The position numbers and the translations under genes are program-made. The notes beneath the pieces are model-generated. The model was not told where the DNA came from, ran no database searches, and saw only the letters and a program-made list of their open reading frames with translations. This document shows positions 41,097 to 53,812 of a DNA stretch of 64,000 nucleotides, one piece after another. The stretch covers positions 1 through 64,000 of the forward strand of contig JAGPVL010000027.1 in NCBI GenBank assembly GCA_018067045.1, read 5' to 3'. The first letter of the stretch is position 1. Every line of letters starts with the position of its first letter. This DNA comes from Gammaproteobacteria bacterium (GTDB taxonomy: Bacteria; Pseudomonadota; Gammaproteobacteria; Pseudomonadales; Alcanivoracaceae).

Positions 41097-41493
41097 ATGT
41101 CCGCCTCGCAATCGGATGCTGTCCTTATGTTGTCTCGCCTTTCATCGAAAATAGCAGCCATTACCATGGCGCTGTTTATGCTCACCAATGCGGTGGTGCT
41201 TTCCGGTGAGTTGGCGGTGCATGCGATGCATGTTGAAGATAGCGTATCCCTACATCATGGCGAGCATGAACATGATGCGGTAGAGATTGAACTCAGCGAA
41301 TACGCCTGACAGCCCCTCCTCGTTAGATTGTAAAGATCACCATGGCTGCCACAGTCATACCCCCCTGTCAGTCAGTTCGGCGACGCCTTTACCGGCAAGT
41401 GATACCGGAATTGTTTGGGCGCTGGCTGCCGCGCCTTCAATAACTCTCCTCTCTGACCAACCTCCCGTCCCCCCTCCAACTCACATTTCTTGA
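41097..41493 (+). pseudogene. CzcI-like periplasmic metal-binding protein, apparently frameshifted
   Basis: The first frame (41097-41309, likely start ATG 41127) has a signal-like segment (LSSKIAAITMALFMLTNAVV) and a His-rich stretch SLHHGEHEHDAVE, then stops. A second frame continues directly (about 41305-41493) with LDCKDHHGCHSHTPLS and a proline-rich end. Small proteins in this operon position typically join exactly these parts: signal, HxH cluster, Cys/His cluster and P-P-P tail. A one-base gain near 41300 would explain the break. Two overlapping genes remain possible. Full-length relatives are thought to modulate CzcCBA efflux. Confidence 0.5.
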
Positions 41494-41549
41494 GCTGATG
41501 TAATACGTCGGGCTTATGCCTGTGCTCTTTGTGATGTGGAGAATTCTCA

Positions 41550-42947
41550 ATGACATACCCAATGGTAGGTCGCGCGCTGTATGCCGTGGCCATCGTCAGC
41601 GCGCTATCAGCTGGCAGTCTGTTTGCTGTGACAAAACAGAATGCAGTTGGCGCTGATTCGGCACCGAAAGAATTTGTACTGAAAAATGTAGAACCTAAGC
41701 AGTCCACCTCAGGCGCAACGTTGCCGTCTGAAGTGCAGGTGACTGTGTCGCTGGAACAAGCCTTGGCGCGCACGCTAGATCAAAACCCGTCCCTGGCGAT
41801 GTTTTCGTATCGCCTTCGTGTGGCGGATGCCGATGTCTTGCAGGCGGGACTGCGGCCTACGCCTGCAATCTCGATGGAAGTCGAAAACGTCGGCGGCAAT
41901 GCTCCTTATGGTGGCGTTGATGGAGCTCAAGTCACGGTGGCGCTAAGCCAGATGATTGAGCTGGGGGGCAAGCGCGATTTGCGCGAAGACGTCGCGGTGC
42001 TGGGTGCCAGTGGTGAACGTCTTGCTTATGAGACAGCGCGTCTGGATATTCTGGGCGAGACGTTGCGTCGCTATGTTGAGCTGGCGGAAGCGGAGGCAAG
42101 CGTTGGTTTAGCGAAACGTGCGGTCTTGTTAGCGGAAAAAGCTGAGGAGGTGGCACGTCGTCGCGTTAAAGCTGGCGCGGCGCCCCAGTCTGATATTACC
42201 CGCTTAACTATCTCTCGGCAGCAGGCCGAGTTGGCGTTGCTGCACGCGCAGGTAAGACAGCGAAGTGCCAGTGTGTGGTTGGCGTTGATGTGGGGAGAAG
42301 GGCGCGCCGAGAATTTAAAAGCGGCCTCTGCGCTGTTGCCATTACCCGCATTGCCGACTCGAGGCGCGGTTCTTGCGCAAGTAAAACAGGCTCCCTTGCT
42401 GCGTTCACTGATTACCCAAACGCGTCTGCGTGAAGCGCAAGTGCGGCTGGCTGAGTCTAGCGGTCGCGGCGACATGACGATATCGGTCGGCGCCCGCCGC
42501 GACTTTCTCAGCAACGGGAATAGCATGGTACTGGGCTTGTCGATGCCGCTGGGTTCAGCCAAAGCCAATCGCGCGAATATAGCGCGTGCTCAAGCAGAGC
42601 TGCAGTTAAGCCAGGTCAGTAGAGATGCTGGCGAGCTGGAAATACTTGCCTCTATCGACGAAATGTACCGCTCCCTGCAACTCACCCGCGAAGCACTTCT
42701 CCTCGTTGAACAGCAATCCTTGCCACTGATGCGTCAGCTCTACCATGACATCGAGAAAGGCTACCAAGCTGGGCGCTATAGCTTGCTAGAACTGATTAGT
42801 GCGCAGCAAGAACGGCTTGCTCTGGAGCAGGACGTTATTGATCTTGCGGCAACGTTTCACCTGCAGCGCAATGAACTTGAGCGACTCACTGGACAGACTT
42901 TCTTTGCTGCCGGTGATCAGGAAATGAAACAGGAGTTAAACCAATGA
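41550..42947 (+). CDS. czcC: CzcC-type outer-membrane efflux protein
   Basis: This 465-residue TolC-family channel has a signal peptide (ALYAVAIVSALSAGSLFA) and two repeated outer-membrane efflux domains dominated by heptad helices (about residues 70-260 and 280-455). It shows L-R-P-T-P-A-I-S-M-E-V-E-N-V-G-G, which is typical of the CzcC/CnrC branch. It forms the exit duct of the metal RND pump. Its stop overlaps the CzcB start (ATGA). Confidence 0.92.
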   Translation: MTYPMVGRALYAVAIVSALSAGSLFAVTKQNAVGADSAPKEFVLKNVEPKQSTSGATLPSEVQVTVSLEQALARTLDQNPSLAMFSYRLRVADADVLQAGLRPTPAISMEVENVGGNAPYGGVDGAQVTVALSQMIELGGKRDLREDVAVLGASGERLAYETARLDILGETLRRYVELAEAEASVGLAKRAVLLAEKAEEVARRRVKAGAAPQSDITRLTISRQQAELALLHAQVRQRSASVWLALMWGEGRAENLKAASALLPLPALPTRGAVLAQVKQAPLLRSLITQTRLREAQVRLAESSGRGDMTISVGARRDFLSNGNSMVLGLSMPLGSAKANRANIARAQAELQLSQVSRDAGELEILASIDEMYRSLQLTREALLLVEQQSLPLMRQLYHDIEKGYQAGRYSLLELISAQQERLALEQDVIDLAATFHLQRNELERLTGQTFFAAGDQEMKQELNQ

Positions 42948-44173
42948 ATAAATTCCTACAGACCTTTATCTTTTTAGTTATAACGCTTTTTACCTCTTCG
43001 ACATTATTTGCTTCTGATGATCATGGGCATGAAGGCTCTGGGCATGAAAATGCAATGGGGGTGCATGGTGGTGAGATATTTGCTGATGATGAATTTTCGT
43101 TAGAAGTTGTCCTCAAGGAAGATGCGGGCTCCGTTTTGATACGGGCATGGGGATATTATCAAGATGAGCTGTTACGTCCTGAGGATATTCAGTTGTCGGT
43201 TGAATTGGCGCGCCTAGATGGCGATAAACAGCCGATTAGTTTTCGGGTGGATGATGACAGTTTATTAAGTAATGACGTTATTTCTACGCCGCACTCCTTT
43301 GATGTAACACTATCTTCGCAATATAAAAGCCAGATAAGCCAGTGGCAGTTTCAAAACTATGAAGGGCGAACGATCATCTCCGAAAGCGCCGCGCACGCGG
43401 CAGGTTTAATGGTTGAAGAAGTAGGTGCGGCGAGCTTACATGAATCCGTTACCCTTTATGGCCGAATAAGCGCGAATGGCGAGCAGGTTTATTCGTTAAG
43501 TAGTCGTTATGCCGGATTGGTTCAGCGCGTTAATGTTAGTGAGGGCGACAAAGTTAAAAAGGGTGACGTTGTCGCGATAGTTGAAGCGCGCGATACCTTG
43601 CAAGGCATCTCAATTCGTTCGCCAGCTGATGGCGTTGTCACGGCACGAAATGTCAATGTTGGAATGTTAGTTGATGAAGACATACTGATTGAAGTGACCA
43701 ATATCGATACTTTGTGGCTCGACTTAGATGCCTTTCCAAAAGATCTTTCTCGTTTGGCGCTAGGGCAACAAGTGCTATTGCACGATGCCGCCGAGCGTTT
43801 ACCGATTGCCACGCTGAGTTATATCGCTTCCGGTGCGGATATACATACCCGTAGCACGCGCATTCGCGCGTTGATTGAAAATCCTGATGCTACGCTGCGC
43901 CCAGGAACCTTGGTGCGCGCAGACATTGTCGTCAGTGAAAAAGACGTTCCTATTGCAGTTAAACGTACTGCGACACAGGACTATCAGGGAAAGGTCGTCG
44001 TGTTTATCCAAGTCGGTGATGCGTATGAAGCGCGCACTATTGACGTGGGCATGAGTGACGGTGAGTGGGTGGAAGTGCTTGGTGGTCTTGCCCCCGGCAC
44101 TTTCTATGTGACTGAAAATAGTTTTCTGGTAAAGGCGGATATTTTGAAATCCGGCGCCAGTCATCAGCACTAA
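42944..44173 (+). CDS. czcB: CzcB-type periplasmic adaptor protein
   Basis: The 409-residue membrane-fusion protein has a signal peptide, a His-rich N-terminus (DDHGHEGSGHENAMGVHGGE) suited to metal binding, a barrel-sandwich/lipoyl hybrid domain (V-N-V-S-E-G-D-K-V-K-K-G-D-V-V, about residue 200) and a beta-barrel/membrane-proximal part. It links CzcA to CzcC. The His-rich lead and operon context point to divalent cation efflux (Co/Zn/Cd type), not drugs. Confidence 0.93.
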   Translation: MNKFLQTFIFLVITLFTSSTLFASDDHGHEGSGHENAMGVHGGEIFADDEFSLEVVLKEDAGSVLIRAWGYYQDELLRPEDIQLSVELARLDGDKQPISFRVDDDSLLSNDVISTPHSFDVTLSSQYKSQISQWQFQNYEGRTIISESAAHAAGLMVEEVGAASLHESVTLYGRISANGEQVYSLSSRYAGLVQRVNVSEGDKVKKGDVVAIVEARDTLQGISIRSPADGVVTARNVNVGMLVDEDILIEVTNIDTLWLDLDAFPKDLSRLALGQQVLLHDAAERLPIATLSYIASGADIHTRSTRIRALIENPDATLRPGTLVRADIVVSEKDVPIAVKRTATQDYQGKVVVFIQVGDAYEARTIDVGMSDGEWVEVLGGLAPGTFYVTENSFLVKADILKSGASHQH

Positions 44174-47302
<3,129 letters not shown>

Positions 47303-47593
47303 TTAGGCCAGCCCGGCCGAGCCACACATGCGAGCGGTTTGTTTGAAGTGTGGTTGGGGCGGGTTGGCGCTGGAATTGGTACTGGGATTGGTATGAAAGA
47401 CGCGCACTGCTCCACTAAAAATAGTAAGTGCTCGTAGAGGTAGGCTGTTGCGTCTGGTGGCGTGAGCTCGAATCCTTTAGATTGGGATAACGAAAATTGT
47501 ACGCTCACGGGATTTGAGTGGCGAGAATAGTATCGTGTGGGGGCCGAAGGATTCAGGCTCGTCAGGCATGGAGCATAAAGAGAGTAAGGTGCA

Positions 47594-48724
47594 ATGAAGC
47601 TTGGGATATCGAAAATTGAAGCAGAAAGTGTCACGGGACTTTCGTTCGGGGCATTTCTGGGTTCCCAGCTTCAGGGGCTGCGTCAAGGTGCTCTGATTAT
47701 TGCCGCACTCATGTATGCGTTGTTTGGCGTGATGGATTACATTCGTTATCCACTCGAGGTTTATCAGTATACCGTTCCATTACGAGTTATTTTTGTAATT
47801 TTACCGTTGGTTTTTGCGATCAATCTCTCTTGGGGAAAGGCACCGAAAAATATTCGTGTATATATAGGCCTTATGCTGCTGGTCTTTTTATCCGCTGGCG
47901 TATTACACAGCGTTATTTTTGTGATGGCTGATTATCAGGATATTGAATTTTCACAGATGGGCTTGGTATTAATTCTTATGTTTGGCTGTCTTTTTACGGG
48001 CCTGCCAGTAGTAGCCGCGGGGGCCGTTACCGCCGCTATTCTCGTGATTCACTTCGCCGCGTCACTTACGGTCAATAAAACGATTAATGGTCCCGTTTTC
48101 GACAGTACTATTTTACTTCTAGTGGCTGTGCTTTGTCTGTTGGTGAATCAGACGTGTCAGAATATTTTGCGCAGTAATTTCCGTTTATTACGACAACTGT
48201 ATAACGACTCAATTAATGACTCGTTGACGGGGGTTTTTAATCGGCGTTATTTGATGGGGCAGGCTGAGAGGGGGGTTAAGCAGGCCTCTCGGGATGGTTG
48301 TGCGGTCGCTCTTGTGATGGTCGATGTTGATCACTTTAAAGTTTTTAATGATCAGCAGGGGCATTTGCTGGGCGATGCTTTATTGCAGAAATTTGCGAGA
48401 ATGCTGGGCACTTACTGTCGTCGGCCGAGTGATTTCTTGGCGCGCTTTGGTGGCGATGAATTCACCTTGTTTCTTTATGGCGTTAAGCGGGAAAGGGTGG
48501 AGGAAATTTGCGCGGAAATAGTCGCTTCTGCTATCGCGTTAGGAGAGCCCCATCCTGGGACGACTTCACGTCTTGCGACCTTGTCGGTAGGTGCTATTTA
48601 TGCCGATGTGCCAATCTCGTCTAAGTTAGATAAACTGCTCAGTAGCGCGGATCACGCGCTACTGAGCGCTAAGAAAAATGGCTGCAACGGTTATGTTGTT
48701 GAGACTGAAATTGTTGGGTCTTAA
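47594..48724 (+). CDS. Membrane diguanylate cyclase
   Basis: The 376-residue protein has six hydrophobic helices (about residues 35-195) followed by a GGDEF domain (about residues 210-370). The catalytic G-G-D-E-F is intact (ARFGGDEFTLFL), and the R-P-S-D five residues before it is an I-site for product inhibition. It should make cyclic di-GMP in response to a membrane signal. The ATG follows GTAAGGTG. The 291 bp between czcA and this gene show no gene. Confidence 0.93.
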   Translation: MKLGISKIEAESVTGLSFGAFLGSQLQGLRQGALIIAALMYALFGVMDYIRYPLEVYQYTVPLRVIFVILPLVFAINLSWGKAPKNIRVYIGLMLLVFLSAGVLHSVIFVMADYQDIEFSQMGLVLILMFGCLFTGLPVVAAGAVTAAILVIHFAASLTVNKTINGPVFDSTILLLVAVLCLLVNQTCQNILRSNFRLLRQLYNDSINDSLTGVFNRRYLMGQAERGVKQASRDGCAVALVMVDVDHFKVFNDQQGHLLGDALLQKFARMLGTYCRRPSDFLARFGGDEFTLFLYGVKRERVEEICAEIVASAIALGEPHPGTTSRLATLSVGAIYADVPISSKLDKLLSSADHALLSAKKNGCNGYVVETEIVGS

Positions 48725-48791
48725 TGCGCAGATTGAATGTCGTGCTGAATAATAGAAGAAAAAAGCTCCTTGATAGGGGCCTTTTTTAGAT

Positions 48792-49098
48792 TCATCGCGG
48801 ATTTCCGGGAAAAGCCTGAAGGACCTTTTTCTTACGCGGTTGCTGCGCCGCGTTTGCTCGAGAAAGATCGCCTGCAAGCAGCCTCCCACAAGGTGAGTAG
48901 AAATTTGAGATGGTGCCGCGCTGCAGGGGGCTGTGGGAGGCTGCTTGCAGGCGAGTCTTGGGGCTTGCGGTTGTTCGCTTGCAGGGCGCGCTCCGGCAAA
49001 AGCCTTGATGTTGCCAGCCTTGCAGGAGCCAGTTCTGCTGCCGAATTCATTTGAATGCTTTGATGATTCATCGGGCTCTTCTCGGAAATCCGCGATGA
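48792..49098. repeat. REP-containing element bounded by a 16-bp inverted repeat
   Basis: TCATCGCGGATTTCCG (48792-48807) recurs inverted at 49083-49098. Inside lie two REP palindromes in opposite orientation (CCTGCAAGCAGCCTCCCAC near 48870-48890; GTGGGAGGCTGCTTGCAGGCGA near 48932-48954) and a further half REP near 48976. The REPs are the same family as at 10820-11222. The overall form is that of a small non-coding MITE-like element. The 405 bp between the flanking genes contain no other gene. Confidence 0.7.
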
Positions 49099-49129
49099 GC
49101 CTTCTTTTATGGCCGAAGGTATGGCGTTG

Positions 49130-49381
49130 CTAAGCTTTTTTAATAAGGCGCACGATAAACAGCAGTAAAGCTGCGCCTACGGTGGCGGTAATAATTGAGC
49201 CAATCAGTCCGCCCGCTTTTATGCCGAGAAAACCAAATACAAAACCGCCCACTACCGCGCCAATAATGCCGACCACGATATTGCCAAGCAGGCCGAAACC
49301 GCCGCCTTTCATGAGTGTTCCGGCGAGCCAACCTGATACTGCGCCGATGGCGAGAAAGATAATCAGTCCGGTAATATCCAT
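49130..49381 (-). CDS. GlsB/YeaQ/YmgE family small membrane protein
   Basis: The 83-residue protein has three hydrophobic segments with the glycine-rich family motif (GAVSGWLAGTLMKGGGFGLLGNI and GAVVGGF). It is often called transglycosylase-associated protein, but its biochemical role is unproven; relatives are stress-induced. The ATG at 49381 follows a GGAGATTACG ribosome site. Confidence 0.93.
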   Translation of the reverse strand: MDITGLIIFLAIGAVSGWLAGTLMKGGGFGLLGNIVVGIIGAVVGGFVFGFLGIKAGGLIGSIITATVGAALLLFIVRLIKKA

Positions 49382-49504
49382 AACGTAATCTCCAGTGCGA
49401 AGCGTGGGTTTAAGGGGCTTGAGCTTCCTTAAATGCGCTTCCAGTGTAGCGCGTTTATGGATCAGTGCGCACGTGCCACTCCCGAGGGGGTTTCGGGCTT
49501 GATA

Positions 49505-50470
49505 CTAGTAGTTGAGAGTTGCGTCTGCGCGTTTTTGAGCCTGCACAAAGAGTCCTGCGCACTGGATGTCGTCGTCGGAAAGGCTTTGCCAGGCTCGGTT
49601 AAGCTGGTGCCGCGATAGGCCGTCCGTGCGCTTGTTTTGGATGGCGCAGCGGATGTCGAAACCGGATTGGTTGATGACACTGATGTGTTGTGAGCACGGC
49701 TGCCGATTGAGAAAGTATGGCCTTTTACCGGTGACCATTTTCCATGCGGAATTGGAGTAAGCCCAAGTGCCGTTCCATGCGTGCGTAATGTCATGGGATG
49801 AAAAATCAATTTGGTGGGACATCCACCCATTTACATTGAGCCAGCCTGAGCAGGTTTTATAAATGTTATCAAGATCGACGACATACTCCATGACGGTGTG
49901 CGAAATAATCACGTCGATGCTGTTGTTCGGGAGGGCATCGTTGTCGTGCCACGGAGCGATATATTGGACTGATACGGTACTGTGTTTATCGGCGCGTTGC
50001 ATCAGAGCAGCACGAATAAGTGCGATACGTTCGGGCGCTAACGACTCGGCCAGTCGTTCATCTGTGAGGATATGACTTGGGAAGCGATTTGCATCGAGGT
50101 ATTGATCGAAGCTCGGTGTATGGGGGCGTGATATTCCCGCGCGGCGATGAAACATGGCAATCATAGCGTCGAGCATGGCCAAGCTTTTATCCGGTGATTC
50201 GAATAATACGACGTCGAGAGCGTAGTAATGGCCGACACCGGAGAGTAGCGCGGCAATGCCTAATCCGAGTGACTGGCCGGGGCCGAACTCCGCCATGCTT
50301 TTGGGCATTGAGCGCATGCCGCTTGCCCACAATAAACTGAGGTGCTTGATCCAGAGTTCATAGTAGTAGGCTGCGTCGCCGGAGCGGGCGATTTTGCGCC
50401 GCGCCATCACTGTGTAGAGGCCGGGGATATAGGTGGCGAGGCCTTTCAATACGGGAATCCACTGCGTCAT
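49505..50470 (-). CDS. SAM-dependent methyltransferase-like protein
   Basis: The 321-residue protein has a class I methyltransferase core. A SAM-binding motif I reads AEFGPGQSLGLGIAALLSG (about residues 60-78), and a motif like post-II/IV is S-I-D-V-I-I-S-H-T-V-M-E-Y (about residue 194). The N-terminus has a possible membrane-associating segment. The substrate is unknown. It stands between the small GlsB-like gene and typA; the 300-bp region upstream (50471-50770) contains no gene I can support. Confidence 0.75.
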   Translation of the reverse strand: MTQWIPVLKGLATYIPGLYTVMARRKIARSGDAAYYYELWIKHLSLLWASGMRSMPKSMAEFGPGQSLGLGIAALLSGVGHYYALDVVLFESPDKSLAMLDAMIAMFHRRAGISRPHTPSFDQYLDANRFPSHILTDERLAESLAPERIALIRAALMQRADKHSTVSVQYIAPWHDNDALPNNSIDVIISHTVMEYVVDLDNIYKTCSGWLNVNGWMSHQIDFSSHDITHAWNGTWAYSNSAWKMVTGKRPYFLNRQPCSQHISVINQSGFDIRCAIQNKRTDGLSRHQLNRAWQSLSDDDIQCAGLFVQAQKRADATLNY

Positions 50471-50771
50471 GCTGCCCTCCTATGGCTGCATGGTCCCCGT
50501 CGCGCCGGGGGTGTTCTGAGAATAACGTATGGCGTTTAAAATGCTGTTATACAGGCATGCCCATCTTGGCGTTATTCTATCGATAAAGTGACGTTTGGCT
50601 ATGGGTCTAACGGAGTAGAAGAGGGATTTATTTTCGGCATATTGACGGTAGGCCGATATCGTAGATGGTGCTATCACAGAAAGATCTCGCGAACGTGACA
50701 AGTGCTTAGAAGGTAGTACAAAAAGGTGCCCAGGGCGGCTGAAGCAAAAGAGGCAGGTGGATCTAATGGAC

Positions 50772-50806
50772 AATAAAAAGCCCGGGGTTTAAGCCGGGCT
50801 TTTTAT
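50772..50806. terminator. typA terminator
   Basis: AAAAAGCCCGG-GGTTTAAG-CCGGGCTTTTT, just past the typA stop on the minus strand. Confidence 0.88.
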
Positions 50807-50828
50807 GACTTCTTTTAGCAACGTGCGC

Positions 50829-52637
50829 TTAGCGGCTGGCGCGTTTGCGCTCCGATTCGGTGAGGAACTTCTTGCGAATACGGATGCTGAGTGGCGTGAC
50901 TTCCACTAGCTCGTCGTCTTCGATGAAGTCGAGAGCTTGTTCGAGTGACATGCGAATCGGCGGGGTCAAGACGATGTTTTCGTCGTTACCTGCGGCACGA
51001 ATATTGTTCAGTTGCTTGCCCTTGGTAGGGTTAACGACAAGATCATTTTCGCGCGCGTGAATACCGATTAGCTGGCCTTCATAGACTTCAACGTTTGGAT
51101 CGATAAACAAACGGCCGCGTTCTTGCAGGGTGAATAGCGCAAAGGCTAAAACCTTGCCGGTAATGTTCGATACCAGTACGCCGTTGTTACGTTCGGCAAA
51201 GTTGCCGTCGCGGAACTCACCGTAATGGGAGAAGGTGCTGTTGGCGATGCCGCTACCGGACGTCAGGGTCATAAATAGCGAGCGGAAGCCGATCATGCCG
51301 CGTGACGGAGAAAGATACTCAAGGCGAACGCGCCCTTTGCCGTCTGGCTCCATGTTTTGCATCACACCACGGCGCATGCCGAGCTGTTCCATGACTGGGC
51401 CTTGGTGCTGCTCTTCAACATCCAGCACGAGCTGCTCGTACGGTTCCTGCTTGACGCCGTCAACTTCCTTAATAATAACTTCAGGACGACCGACCGCGAG
51501 TTCGAAGTTTTCGCGACGCATGGTTTCGATCAATACCGAAAGGTGAAGTTCACCACGGCCAGAGACGCGTAAGCGATCTGGGCTCTCGGTGTCTTCGACG
51601 CGCAGAGCTACGTTGTGCTTAAGCTCTTCGTACAGACGATCGCGAATGTTACGGCTAGTGACGTACTTGCCTTCCTTGCCCGCAAACGGCGAGGTGTTGA
51701 CCTGGAAGGTCATGCTCACGGTTGGCTCGTCGATGCTCAGTGGTGGCAGCGCTTCGACGTGGTTTGGATCGCAAATGGTGTCAGAAATATCCAGCGGGTC
51801 GAGACCGGTGATGCAAACGATATCGCCTGCAGACGCTTCGGGCACATCAACGCGCTCTAGGCCGTGGTGGCCCATAATTTTGAGTAGGCGACCGCTACGT
51901 ACTTTTCCGGCGACGTCGATGACTTTTACTTGGGCGTTGGCTTTAACTTTGCCGCGCTTAATGCGGCCAATGCCGATCATGCCGAGGTATGAGTTGTAGT
52001 CGAGGGACGACACCTGCATTTGGAACGGGCCTTCCATGTCGACATCAGGCGACTTCACTTTATCGACAATCGTTTGGAACAGTGGGGTCATGTCTTCAGC
52101 CATATCGGCTACGTCTAGACCGGCAATGCCGTTTAGTGCGGAAGCGTAAACAACTGGGAAGTCGAGCTGCTCATCGGTTGCACCAAGGCGATCGAACAAA
52201 TCAAAGACCTGATCCATTACCCAATCAGGGCGCGCGCCTGGACGGTCGACCTTGTTGATCACGACGATGGGGTTAAGGCCTTGTTCGAATGCTTTTTGTG
52301 TCACGAAGCGGGTTTGCGGCATAGGCCCGTCAACGGCATCGACCAGCAGTAATACGCAATCCACCATGGACAGAACGCGCTCGACTTCGCCACCAAAGTC
52401 GGCGTGTCCAGGGGTGTCAACGATGTTGATGTTGTAGTCATTCCATTTCAGCGCGGTGTTTTTCGCGAGAATGGTAATGCCGCGTTCTTTTTCCTGGTCG
52501 TTGGAATCCATCACCCGTTCGATGTTGCCGGCGCGATCGCCGAGGGTGCCGGACTGCTGTAGCAGGCGGTCAACGAGGGTGGTTTTACCGTGGTCGACGT
52601 GGGCGATAATGGCGATGTTGCGTAGACGTTCAATCAC
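50829..52637 (-). CDS. typA: Translational GTPase TypA/BipA
   Basis: TypA is a ribosome-binding GTPase needed for stress and cold growth and for 50S assembly. The 602-residue protein has the G1 loop [22 protein letters not shown] and the BipA-specific C-terminal domain. I choose GTG 52637 (V-I-E-R-L-R-N-I-A) because this matches the E. coli start; an upstream TTG at 52661 would add eight residues. The 500-bp region to the next gene has no other gene. Confidence 0.96.
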   Translation of the reverse strand: MIERLRNIAIIAHVDHGKTTLVDRLLQQSGTLGDRAGNIERVMDSNDQEKERGITILAKNTALKWNDYNINIVDTPGHADFGGEVERVLSMVDCVLLLVDAVDGPMPQTRFVTQKAFEQGLNPIVVINKVDRPGARPDWVMDQVFDLFDRLGATDEQLDFPVVYASALNGIAGLDVADMAEDMTPLFQTIVDKVKSPDVDMEGPFQMQVSSLDYNSYLGMIGIGRIKRGKVKANAQVKVIDVAGKVRSGRLLKIMGHHGLERVDVPEASAGDIVCITGLDPLDISDTICDPNHVEALPPLSIDEPTVSMTFQVNTSPFAGKEGKYVTSRNIRDRLYEELKHNVALRVEDTESPDRLRVSGRGELHLSVLIETMRRENFELAVGRPEVIIKEVDGVKQEPYEQLVLDVEEQHQGPVMEQLGMRRGVMQNMEPDGKGRVRLEYLSPSRGMIGFRSLFMTLTSGSGIANSTFSHYGEFRDGNFAERNNGVLVSNITGKVLAFALFTLQERGRLFIDPNVEVYEGQLIGIHARENDLVVNPTKGKQLNNIRAAGNDENIVLTPPIRMSLEQALDFIEDDELVEVTPLSIRIRKKFLTESERKRASR

Positions 52638-53146
52638 AAAAATGTACCGGGTGGCGGGCAAAGGGCGCGCAGTATAGCTGAAATAGTGTCGAAATCCCTA
52701 CTGCTGCGATGTAAACAGCTGTCTAACGGGCCCATAAATGCTGACTGTATCAGCGCAATGCCCGTTCTTATTATAGTGGGGGGGCATTTTACGCTCGTCT
52801 AGACGCCCTCGAAGGCACGTACTTTGGGGCGCTGGACGGATCTGATCCGGTTGGTTGCCGTCGTTTTTGAGAGTTAGATGGCCGGTCAATTGGTGATATT
52901 TTGGTCTAACAAGAATGGGGCTGCTGGGCTAAGAGCGAAGATATTTTCTGTTAATGGAGTTGGGACAGGTGTGCTGGTCACAGATCTGCAATAAACTGGC
53001 GCTCTAAAAAGTGCAAGAACAAAACGTCTGGCATGAGGCGGGGTTCAATGATTTGAACTTTGCGGGCTTGTACTGCATTTCGACCTAAACCTTTTATCGT
53101 GTTCTCTGTCCAAATCGGCCTCGATGTGTTGGCTGGTAGAGGTGTT

Positions 53147-53809
53147 ATGTTTGTTGTTGAATCCAAGTTCTGGTTTTTAGCTTTTCGACGGGAGCGTTTT
53201 TGCCGTTCCGTTTTGCTGCTGTTCATTGGGCTGGTGGCCCCAGCATTGGCTGTCTCTGCATCCGATCAGGCTGCCGAAACGTCTTCGGAGGATGGGCGGG
53301 CCCGATCGCATGTGATCTATGGATTGACGGAGGAGGTATATGTGCCGGCTTTGGGCATTCATTTACCGGCTAAGATTGATACCGGCGCGGAAAGTGCGTC
53401 GTTAAGTGCTACTCATATTGAGCGGTTTAAGCGCGAGAATGAAAAGTGGGTGCGTTTTAAGCTAGCCGTAGAGGGGTTGCCAGATACTGAGTTTGAATTA
53501 CCACTTTCGCATAATGTGCGTATCCGCCGCCGTGCGTCAGACTTCGATAAAGGTGAAGATAAGGATTATGCTCGCCGAGCAGTGGTTGAGTTGGTGCTGT
53601 GTATTGGCGACCGCAAAGCTTTGCTCAATGTGAACCTTGCTGATCGTCGCCGCTTCAGCCAGCCTATGTTGGTGGGTCAGGACGGTTTAAGGGCCTTGGC
53701 GGCACTGGTTGATGTTAATGCCGCTGGAGCGATGGGGGCGCCGGTTTGCGCAGGTGCCGAAACGGCGATAGCGCCTGGACAAACAAGCGAATCCGAAAAG
53801 GAAAAATAA
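53147..53809 (+). CDS. Retropepsin-like ATP-dependent zinc protease family protein (RimK-linked)
   Basis: The 220-residue protein has a signal peptide (CRSVLLLFIGLVAPALAVSA) followed by the aspartic-protease-like domain with K-I-D-T-G-A-E-S-A-S-L (about residues 77-87). It keeps the family R-R-x-F-S-Q-P and G-Q-D-G-L segments. I choose the ATG at 53147 because it begins the signal sequence; the frame to 53060 is upstream extension. It heads a three-gene operon with a transglutaminase-7TM protein and an ATP-grasp ligase, suggesting that it trims the ligase's product in the periplasm. Confidence 0.85.
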   Translation: MFVVESKFWFLAFRRERFCRSVLLLFIGLVAPALAVSASDQAAETSSEDGRARSHVIYGLTEEVYVPALGIHLPAKIDTGAESASLSATHIERFKRENEKWVRFKLAVEGLPDTEFELPLSHNVRIRRRASDFDKGEDKDYARRAVVELVLCIGDRKALLNVNLADRRRFSQPMLVGQDGLRALAALVDVNAAGAMGAPVCAGAETAIAPGQTSESEKEK

Positions 53810-53812
53810 TTA

